This document shows positions 6,334-11,169 of a stretch of 11,169 nt of DNA, one piece after another; position 1 is the stretch's first letter, and the number at the start of each line of letters is the position of its first letter. The notes under the pieces are model-generated. The model saw only the letters and a program-made list of their open reading frames with translations. It was not told the DNA's origin and made no database searches. The translations under genes and the position numbers were made by a program. Source of the stretch: Reyranella sp. (lineage in GTDB: Bacteria > Pseudomonadota > Alphaproteobacteria > Reyranellales > Reyranellaceae); assembly GCA_016780605.1 (NCBI GenBank), contig JADHLS010000086.1, positions 1 to 11,169 of the forward strand. Direction: 5' to 3'.

Positions 6334-7472
6334 CGCTCGAAGATATCGAGCGGCAGGACGGCCGATACCGTCATGTTGGGCACGTCGACGACCTGGCTGA
6401 TGCGCAGGTCGACGGCGACGCTCGCCAGGCAATAGGCCTGCTCGCGCGTGAAGCTGTAGGCATCGGCGATATAGTCGATCATGTTGATCAGCGCGTTGCG
6501 CGCCGCCAGCGTGATGTCCTCGGATTCGGCTTTCCCGTCGCCGCGCAGCGACATGCCCGTCGTGGCGTAGTAGCCCTTGCTGGGCGTGACGCCGTGGGCG
6601 CCGTGCACGCCCGGCGCGCCGTGGTGCGCATGTCCCGGCAATTCGTAGGAGGGATCGCGCTGGCGGCGTCGCGTCGCCTCGCCCTTCAGCACGTCGAAGC
6701 GGGCGACGAAGGTCGCCGAGGTCTCGACCGCGGTGCCGCAGGATTCGCCATCGCCCTGCGCGAAATGCGCGTCGCCGACCGAGAACAGCCCGCCTGGCAC
6801 CTGCACCGGCAGATAGAGCGTGGCGCCGGTGGTGAGCGACTTGATGTCGAAGTTGCCGCCGGTCTCATGCGGCGCGATGGTCCTGATCGCCTTGCCGGCG
6901 ATGGCGGCCGCTGTCGGCACTGCGCCGGCAGCGTCGGGCTGCATAACCATGCCGCCGCGCGTCGCCAGATCGGCTTCGCGGGCCACGATGCGCTGCAGCA
7001 GATCGTGCGACGGTGCCACACCCATCACGCCCATGAACGGCGCCCCGGGGATGCGCACGCCGGGCAGTTGTGGTGAGACGGCAAAGCCGTTCGCCATCTC
7101 CCAGTGCACCAGGAAGGGCGTGGTGAAGAGATCGCGCAGGAAGCCGAAGCCCGGCATGATCGCGGTGAAGCCGCGGCTGGCCGGGATGATCTGCTCGATC
7201 TTCACGGCGAGAAGATCTCCCGGCTCGGCGCCCTCGACATGCACCGGCCCGGTCAGCGGATGGACGCGGCCCATCTCGACATGCGGGAGGTCCGCCGCCG
7301 TCGTGGAGGCTTTGATCTGGCCGTCGAGACCGTCGATCGTTTCCATTTCGACCGACGAGCCGGAAGCGATGCGGATTGCCGGTGCGATGTCGGGATGCCA
7401 GCGATTGTGGCCCTTGTCGGCCTGGCGGGCGAGCGGTAGTGCCGGATCGATATGGATATGGTTGTGCGCCAT
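6330..7472 (-). CDS. Acetamidase/formamidase family protein (FmdA/AmdA-like)
   Basis: This 380-aa protein of the FmdA_AmdA family contains enzymes that hydrolyse formamide or short amides to the acid and ammonia in the cytosol. It has a histidine-rich start (H-N-H-I-H-I), V-H-P-L-T-G-P-V-H-V-E-G-A-E-P-G-D-L-L, F-M-G-V-M-G-V-A-P and the hallmark G-D-A-H-F-A-Q-G-D-G-E-S-C-G-T around residues 233-247. Its length is normal for the family, and no signal peptide or membrane segment is seen. GGAGGAG (plus 7476-7482) gives a strong ribosome site for the ATG at 7472. It follows cofC by 64 bp on the same strand, so it probably ends the fgd-cofEDC operon; the two genes' short gap contains an imperfect palindrome. 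No step of F420 synthesis needs an amidase, so a link to the pathway served by the LLM enzymes is inferred. Substrate unknown. Confidence 0.88.
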   Translation of the reverse strand: MAHNHIHIDPALPLARQADKGHNRWHPDIAPAIRIASGSSVEMETIDGLDGQIKASTTAADLPHVEMGRVHPLTGPVHVEGAEPGDLLAVKIEQIIPASRGFTAIMPGFGFLRDLFTTPFLVHWEMANGFAVSPQLPGVRIPGAPFMGVMGVAPSHDLLQRIVAREADLATRGGMVMQPDAAGAVPTAAAIAGKAIRTIAPHETGGNFDIKSLTTGATLYLPVQVPGGLFSVGDAHFAQGDGESCGTAVETSATFVARFDVLKGEATRRRQRDPSYELPGHAHHGAPGVHGAHGVTPSKGYYATTGMSLRGDGKAESEDITLAARNALINMIDYIADAYSFTREQAYCLASVAVDLRISQVVDVPNMTVSAVLPLDIFER

Positions 7473-7475
7473 TCT

Positions 7476-7482
7476 CTCCTCC
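7476..7482 (-). promoter_or_regulatory. Shine-Dalgarno of the amidase gene
   Basis: On the minus strand GGAGGAG ends 3 nt before the ATG at 7472, with the core GGAGG 5 nt away. It is much stronger than the sites of cofC or cofD, so the amidase can be translated independently of the cofactor genes. Confidence 0.7.
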
Positions 7483-7486
7483 GACA

Positions 7487-7519
7487 GTGGTGCCTTGATC
7501 CATGCAATCCAGGTGCCAC
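7487..7519. repeat. Imperfect palindrome between cofC and the amidase gene
   Basis: Two 13-nt arms (7487-7499 and 7507-7519) flank a 7-nt loop (7500-7506). In the plus-strand reading, GTGG pairs with CCAC and CC-T-GAT with ATC-AGG, with two G-T pairs and one mismatch. In the minus-strand transcript 10 of 13 positions pair, around a 2-nt internal loop. There is no T-tract after it in the direction of transcription, so it is not a standard intrinsic terminator. It could be an RNA hairpin that sets amidase expression apart from the cof genes, or an operator. It lies just upstream of the amidase ribosome site. Confidence 0.45.
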
Positions 7520-7536
7520 GCCCCTCGATCCGGCAG

Positions 7537-8220
7537 CTAAAGTCCGCGGTCTGCCAGCAGCTTCGGAATGCCTTCGGCTTCGAGGAAGGCGCGCGTGCGC
7601 GTGCCGATGGATTGCGGCAGCCGCAGGAACATCGCGAGGTCGACCGGATGGTCGATGTCCATGGCGATGCCCGGCTGATGGATCACCGTCGGCTCGATGC
7701 CGCAGCGCTGGGCAGCGTCGAGATGCGGATAATAGCTGTTGTCGCCAAAGCGCAGCGGCACGACGTCGGGCGGCGAGCAGATCACGGTGTTGGAGCCAAG
7801 ATGATCGTGCGCCGGCGAGATGGTGAAGGCCGGCCGTCTGGGCAAATGCGCGCCCACCACCAGGTTGATCTCCTGTGACGTCACCGCCGGGATGTCGGCC
7901 GGCAGGGTGAGCATGCCGGCGCGGCCTTCCTTGGCCAGCAGCTTTAGGGCCGCCGTGACACTGCCGGTGTGGCCATCGCGCGCGCCGTCGGTGACGATGC
8001 GCGCGCCGAGCCGGGTCGCCAGCGCCGTGGCGTGCGGATCGACCGTGACGACCATCACGCCCGCCAAGCTGTTGGTCGTGGTCACGGCCTCCAGCACCTC
8101 GCTCATCATCACCTCGATCAGCGCGCGGCGCTGCGCCGGTGTCAGCAGCGGCGCCAGCCGCTGCTTGGCGCCGTCCAGCTCCTTGATGGGCACGACGGCC
8201 CAGATGTCGTTGGTGCTCAC
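7537..8220 (-). CDS. cofC: CofC: phospholactate / phosphoenolpyruvate / 3-phosphoglycerate guanylyltransferase
   Basis: This 227-aa nucleotidyltransferase of the CofC/FbiD family uses GTP to activate a three-carbon phosphoacid for CofD. The N-terminus W-A-V-V-P-I-K-E-L-D-G-A-K-Q-R-L (7-22) is the nucleotide-binding strand and loop with its lysine-arginine pair. L-P-A-D-I-P-A-V is the metal-site acidic motif (usually D-L-P). Later come H-L-G-S-N-T-V-I-C, L-R-F-G-D-N-S-Y-Y-P-H-L and M-D-I-D-H-P-V-D-L, all placed as in known CofC/FbiD proteins. It starts with GTG overlapping the cofD stop (GTGA, 8217-8220) and has no clear ribosome site, so translation is probably coupled. Whether it prefers 2-phospholactate, phosphoenolpyruvate or 3-phosphoglycerate cannot be decided by eye. 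The alternative name fbiD applies if phosphoenolpyruvate is used. Confidence 0.93.
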   Translation of the reverse strand: MSTNDIWAVVPIKELDGAKQRLAPLLTPAQRRALIEVMMSEVLEAVTTTNSLAGVMVVTVDPHATALATRLGARIVTDGARDGHTGSVTAALKLLAKEGRAGMLTLPADIPAVTSQEINLVVGAHLPRRPAFTISPAHDHLGSNTVICSPPDVVPLRFGDNSYYPHLDAAQRCGIEPTVIHQPGIAMDIDHPVDLAMFLRLPQSIGTRTRAFLEAEGIPKLLADRGL

Positions 8221-9146
8221 GAAAGGGAATCCGCAAATGAAAGGACGGTGCGCGCCAGGGTTTCTTTATCGGTGACGCTTTTCATGAGAGTGGGGGCGAC
8301 ATGCACCTTGCCGGGCACGCCCTCGGCATCGCCCTGATCGACGATGTAGCCGTCCAGAAGGTTGCCGTAGCGCTTGGCGACGGATGCAGAGGTCACGCCA
8401 AGACCAAGCTCCTGCAGCATCTTGGCCGTCGGCCCCTTGACTGCCTTGCCGCCCACGATGGGCGAGATCGCCACGACCGGTGCTTTGCAGCTTTCGATCG
8501 CGGCGCGCATGCCCGGCACGGCGAGGATCGGCTCGATGCTGATGAAAGGATTGGAGGGGCAGATCACGACGCTGCGTACCTTGCCGCCCAGCGCCTTGAT
8601 GACGTCCGGCTGCGGTCGCGCCCTGGCCACGCCGTCGAACACCAGCTCGCGCACGACCGGCCGGCACTGCTGGCGCACGAAATAGTCCTGGAAGTCGATC
8701 CAGCCGTCGTCGCTGCGCACGCGCGTCGGCACAGGGTCGTCGCTCATCGGCAGGATGCGATGGGCGATGCCGAGGCGCCGGGTGATGTCGGCGGTGATCT
8801 CAGACAGCGTCTCGCCGGCGCGCAGGCGCCGTGTGCGCTCGACATGCAGCGCCAGGTCGCGATCGCCCAGGCGGAACCAGTCGGCGCCGCCCACCGATCC
8901 GATGGTCGCCATGAACGACCAGGTCTCGTCGCGCCGCCCCCAGCCCTGCTCGGTATTGTCGAGGCCGGCCAGCACATAGGTGAGGGTGTCGATGTCGGGG
9001 CAGATCTTCAGGCCGAGATGCTCGAAGTCGTCGCCGGTGTTGGCGACGATCACAAGCTCGTCGGCCGGCAGGATCCGGCTCAGCCCCAAGGCCAGCTTGG
9101 CCCCGCCCACACCGCCGGACAGGGCGACGACAAGACCCCTGCTCAT
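8217..9146 (-). CDS. cofD: CofD/FbiA: 2-phospho-L-lactate (or PEP/3PG) transferase forming F420-0
   Basis: This 309-aa protein transfers the phosphoacid from the GMP-activated CofC product onto FO, giving F420-0 or a variant. Family motifs are L-S-G-G-V-G-G-A-K-L at 9-18, A-N-T-G-D-D at 35-40, C-P-D-I-D-T at 49-54, S-D-D-P-V-P-T-R-V, C-P-S-N-P-F-I-S-I-E-P-I-L and S-P-I-V-G-G-K-A-V-K-G-P. Length is typical. The ATG at 9146 is chosen because the protein then begins M-S-R-G-L-V-V-A-L-S-G-G as in the family. An identical ATG-bearing sequence 14 bp upstream, produced by a tandem duplication, is out of frame. It is 24 bp after cofE and overlaps cofC by 4 bp, in the fgd-cofEDC operon. Confidence 0.95.
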   Translation of the reverse strand: MSRGLVVALSGGVGGAKLALGLSRILPADELVIVANTGDDFEHLGLKICPDIDTLTYVLAGLDNTEQGWGRRDETWSFMATIGSVGGADWFRLGDRDLALHVERTRRLRAGETLSEITADITRRLGIAHRILPMSDDPVPTRVRSDDGWIDFQDYFVRQQCRPVVRELVFDGVARARPQPDVIKALGGKVRSVVICPSNPFISIEPILAVPGMRAAIESCKAPVVAISPIVGGKAVKGPTAKMLQELGLGVTSASVAKRYGNLLDGYIVDQGDAEGVPGKVHVAPTLMKSVTDKETLARTVLSFADSLS

Positions 9147-9163
9147 CGGCCCCTGCTCATCGG
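9136..9163. repeat. Perfect 14-bp tandem duplication across the cofD start codon
   Basis: The 14-mer CCCCTGCTCATCGG occurs twice head to tail (9136-9149 and 9150-9163). Read on the minus strand, each copy contains ATGAGCAGGGG, so the cofD start region is doubled. The upstream ATG (9160) opens a five-codon frame, M-S-R-G-R, whose TGA overlaps the real cofD ATG as ATGA. Confidence 0.9.
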
Positions 9164-9170
9164 AATGCGC

Positions 9171-9941
9171 TCACCGGAACATATCCTCGGCTGCGGGCCG
9201 CACCAGCTCGGATGCCGGGTTGTCGGGCGCGTTCCAGCTGAGGCCGCGCACCAGCACGGCTGGCTGCGCCTCGTTGCCCTGGCCCTGGACCAGCGACGCG
9301 GCGGCCGCGATCTCGTCGGCGAAGCCCGAGATACTGACCTGCAAGGTGCGGCCGAAAAGGTCGGGATTGCCGCGCAGATCGAGCAGGGCAGGGAGGCCCG
9401 CGGCGCCGATGGCGATGCCCTGCGTGCCGCGCCGCCAGGCGCGACCGAAACTGTCGGTGATGATGACGGCGGGCGAGGCGCCCAGCAGTTCGCCGAGTCG
9501 TGCGCGCAGCTTCTTGGCGCTGCCGTCGGGATCGATCGGCAGCAGCAGCGCGCGTTCGACGCCGTCGGTCGGTCCGACATTGGACTGATCAATGCCGGCA
9601 TTGGCCATGACGAAGCCCAGGCGATGCTCGACGATCAGCACGTTGGGCCGCGAGCGAACCACGCGCACCGATTCCGACAGGATCAGCTCGACCAGACGCG
9701 GGTCCTTCTCCACCTCGGCGGCGAGCGCCACCGCGCGCTCCGACGGCTTCACCTTGGCGAGCTCGACGCTACGGCCCTCGGCCTTGGAGACGATCTTCTG
9801 GGCGAGCGCCAGCACGTCGCCGGGCCGCGGTGTCAGTCCGGCGCGCTTGAAGCCCTCGGCAATCAGAGCCGCCAGATCGTCGCCCGCCTTGATCATCGGC
9901 AGGCCGGGAATGGCCAGCAGCTCGAGCTTGGCCGCCTTCAT
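9171..9941 (-). CDS. cofE: Coenzyme F420-0:L-glutamate ligase, single domain
   Basis: This 256-aa cytosolic ligase uses GTP to attach L-glutamate residues to F420-0. Motifs include [13 protein letters not shown] at 11-23, [12 protein letters not shown] at 46-57, [10 protein letters not shown] at 114-123 and [12 protein letters not shown] at 161-172; D118 and D163 lie in the metal/GTP-binding motifs of the family. The length equals that of stand-alone CofE, and it ends at TGA without the C-terminal nitroreductase-like domain of mycobacterial FbiB. The same frame is open far upstream into fgd, but the ATG at 9941 overlaps the fgd stop as ATGA (9938-9941) and gives the family N-terminus, so it is preferred. 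Translation is probably coupled to fgd. Confidence 0.95.
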   Translation of the reverse strand: MKAAKLELLAIPGLPMIKAGDDLAALIAEGFKRAGLTPRPGDVLALAQKIVSKAEGRSVELAKVKPSERAVALAAEVEKDPRLVELILSESVRVVRSRPNVLIVEHRLGFVMANAGIDQSNVGPTDGVERALLLPIDPDGSAKKLRARLGELLGASPAVIITDSFGRAWRRGTQGIAIGAAGLPALLDLRGNPDLFGRTLQVSISGFADEIAAAASLVQGQGNEAQPAVLVRGLSWNAPDNPASELVRPAAEDMFR

Positions 9942-10942
9942 CCGAAGCGCTTGCGCAGGCGCGGCAGAACTTCCTTGCCGTAGAGATCGAGGAAACGCGC
10001 TTGGTCCGGGCCGGGTGCGTGGAAGACGAGATGGTTGAAACCCAGCCCGACGTAGTAGCCGATCTTCTCGACCTGTTCCTCGGGATCGTTGGACACGATC
10101 CAGCGGCTGGCGGCGCGGTCCAGCGGTAAAGCGTCGGCCAGGCGCTGCATCTCGACCGGATCCTCGACCGACATCTTCTCCTCGGGTGTCAGCGCCAGCG
10201 CCGCCCAATGACGCGTATCCTGGAGCGCGCGCTCCTTGTCGGTGTCGAACGAGACCTTGACCTCGATCATGTGATCGTAGGGTTGGGCCTTCGGGCCGCC
10301 GGCGGCGATGCCCTCGGCGACCTTGGGCAGCAGCGTCTCGGTATAGAGCTCGCGCTTCTTGCCGCTGGTACAGATGAAGCCGTCGCCTGTCCGCCCAGCA
10401 TACTTGGCGACCAGCGCGCCGGCGGCGGCGACATAGATCGGCACCTCGACGTCCGGCCGATCGTAGATCGTGGCCTTCTCGGTCTTGTAGTACTCGCCTT
10501 CGAAGCTGATGCGCTCGCCGCGCCACAAGGTGCGTATCAGGCTCACCGCCTCGCGCAGGCGGGCGAAGCGCTCCTTGAACTCGGGCCAGGGCTGGCCGGT
10601 CGACGGCACTTCGTTCAGCGATTCGCCGGTGCCGATGCCCAGGATGACGCGGCCTGGGAACATCGAGCCCAGCGTGCCGAAGGCCTGGGCCACGATCGAC
10701 GGGTGGTAGCGGAAGGTGGGCGTGAGGACACTGGTGCCGATGGCGACCTTGGAGGTGCGCGCCCCCAATGCCCCCAGCCATGCCACGGAATTGGGCGCAT
10801 GGCCGTCGATGTGCTTCCAGGGCTGGAAGTGGTCGCTGACGAACACCGATTCGAAGCCCGCCTTTTCCGCATGGACGGAGAAGTCCAGCAGCTTGCCGGG
10901 CGCGAATTGTTCGGCCGAAGCCTTGTATCCGAGCTTGAGCAC
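9938..10942 (-). CDS. fgd: F420-dependent glucose-6-phosphate dehydrogenase
   Basis: This 334-aa LLM-family enzyme oxidises glucose 6-phosphate to 6-phosphogluconolactone and reduces F420 to F420H2. It closely matches mycobacterial Fgd1 from memory: near-identical blocks are [43 protein letters not shown] and [10 protein letters not shown]. Residues corresponding to catalytic/cofactor positions are present (E11, D37, H38, W42, E107), as are the three phosphate-binding ones (K195, K256, R280, equivalent to K198, K259, R283 of Fgd1). This separates it from generic LLM proteins. The start is GTG at 10942 with AAGGA about 9 nt upstream. It is the first gene of the minus-strand operon and overlaps cofE by 4 bp, so cofactor synthesis and reduction are expressed together. 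Confidence 0.95.
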   Translation of the reverse strand: MLKLGYKASAEQFAPGKLLDFSVHAEKAGFESVFVSDHFQPWKHIDGHAPNSVAWLGALGARTSKVAIGTSVLTPTFRYHPSIVAQAFGTLGSMFPGRVILGIGTGESLNEVPSTGQPWPEFKERFARLREAVSLIRTLWRGERISFEGEYYKTEKATIYDRPDVEVPIYVAAAGALVAKYAGRTGDGFICTSGKKRELYTETLLPKVAEGIAAGGPKAQPYDHMIEVKVSFDTDKERALQDTRHWAALALTPEEKMSVEDPVEMQRLADALPLDRAASRWIVSNDPEEQVEKIGYYVGLGFNHLVFHAPGPDQARFLDLYGKEVLPRLRKRFG

Positions 10943-10984
10943 GGGGATGATTCCTTGGATATGGCGAGGTCAGTCGAAGTCTTA
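10935..10984. promoter_or_regulatory. Short divergent region between fgd and gntK, with a possible gntK promoter
   Basis: Only 42 bp (10943-10984) separate the GTG of fgd from the preferred ATG of gntK, so promoters must overlap coding starts. On the plus strand TTGAGC (10935-10940), a 17-bp spacer and GATATG (10958-10963) form a weak candidate promoter for gntK, with its -35 box inside fgd codon 1-2. On the minus strand only the AAGGA ribosome site of fgd is clear; no convincing promoter for the cof operon was found. Confidence 0.3.
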
Positions 10985-11169
10985 ATGGACCAGCATCCCA
11001 CTCACAACCGGCCGATCAACCGACCGACGGTCGTCGTCATGGGCGTCTCGGGCTCGGGCAAGACCACGGTGGCCAGATTGCTGGCCGAAACGCTCGGCTG
11101 GCACTACCAGGAGGGTGATGCGCTGCATCCGCCCGAGAACGTCGCCAAGATGAGCGGCGGAACGCCGCT
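10985..11169 (+). CDS. gntK: Gluconokinase (N-terminal part, 3' end outside window)
   Basis: Sixty-one codons are visible before the window ends. The enzyme phosphorylates D-gluconate to 6-phosphogluconate with ATP. The text V-V-V-M-G-V-S-G-S-G-K-T-T contains a P-loop at residues 20-28, followed by E-G-D-A-L-H-P-P-E-N-V-A-K-M-S-G-G-T-P-L, the substrate-binding stretch typical of GntK. About 18 residues before M-G-V-S-G fit the short N-terminal extension of Escherichia coli GntK. In-frame alternative starts are ATG at 10961 (8 codons longer) and ATG at 11039 (directly before the P-loop); ribosome sites are weak for all, so the start is uncertain. It is divergent from fgd and feeds the same metabolite as Fgd and Gnd. 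Confidence 0.9.
   Translation, partial: MDQHPTHNRPINRPTVVVMGVSGSGKTTVARLLAETLGWHYQEGDALHPPENVAKMSGGTP

Noticed and set aside
3970..6432. A very long (820-codon) open frame on the minus strand opposite fbiC.
   Set aside because: It is antisense to a clearly recognised fbiC, its sequence has no recognisable domain and is rich in A, R, G and H, as expected for a shadow frame in GC-rich DNA.
9146..9160. Use of the upstream ATG at 9160 as the cofD start.
   Set aside because: It is out of frame with cofD and meets a TGA after five codons; only the ATG at 9146 gives the CofD protein.
9942..10781. A long extension of cofE into fgd (536 codons in total).
   Set aside because: The added part is an out-of-frame reading of fgd; the ATG at 9941 overlapping the fgd stop gives a normal-length CofE.
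1..11169. CRISPR array, tRNA, rRNA, insertion sequence, integrase or attachment site.
   Set aside because: No regularly spaced repeats, RNA gene structure, transposase text or terminal inverted repeats were seen; the window is densely filled with metabolic genes.

Overview
The window holds a compact coenzyme F420 island. It carries a full set of recognisable genes for making the deazaflavin cofactor (fused FO synthase fbiC, plus cofC, cofD and cofE), an F420-dependent glucose-6-phosphate dehydrogenase (fgd) to reduce it, and four further luciferase-like (LLM) oxidoreductases that could use it. An acetamidase/formamidase-family enzyme sits in the same neighbourhood. The island lies between two gluconate / pentose-phosphate genes: the 3' end of a 6-phosphogluconate dehydrogenase (gnd) at the left edge and the 5' end of a gluconokinase (gntK) at the right edge.

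Organism: the DNA is uniformly GC-rich and tightly packed. CofE is a stand-alone ligase without the C-terminal nitroreductase-like domain of actinobacterial FbiB, while fbiC is fused and Fgd closely resembles the mycobacterial enzyme. This fits an aerobic, GC-rich proteobacterium (probably alphaproteobacterial) that carries actinobacterial-type F420 genes. That is inference; no rRNA or other marker gene is present.

Layout. (1) Positions 1-2949, plus strand: gnd (partial), LLM-1, LLM-2 and LLM-3, with gaps of 16, -4 and 18 bp, so probably one operon. (2) 2950-3903, minus strand: LLM-4, whose stop codon directly abuts that of LLM-3. (3) 3904-4008: a 105-bp divergent promoter region. (4) 4009-6333, plus strand: fbiC, overlapping the convergent amidase by 4 bp. 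(5) 10942 down to 6330, minus strand: fgd, cofE, cofD, cofC, amidase, with ATGA and GTGA start/stop overlaps and short gaps, so probably one operon. (6) From 10985, plus strand: gntK (partial), divergent from fgd.

How the genes work together: FbiC makes FO. CofC activates a three-carbon phosphoacid with GTP, CofD joins it to FO, and CofE adds glutamate. Fgd reduces F420 with glucose 6-phosphate, and the resulting 6-phosphogluconolactone, once hydrolysed, feeds Gnd. GntK supplies more 6-phosphogluconate. The four LLM enzymes are the likely consumers of F420H2 (or of reduced flavin), and the amidase may release ammonia from an amide intermediate or substrate. The natural substrates cannot be read from the sequence. 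No regulator, transporter, RNA gene, mobile element or CRISPR array was seen, and no gene-free stretch exceeds about 105 bp.
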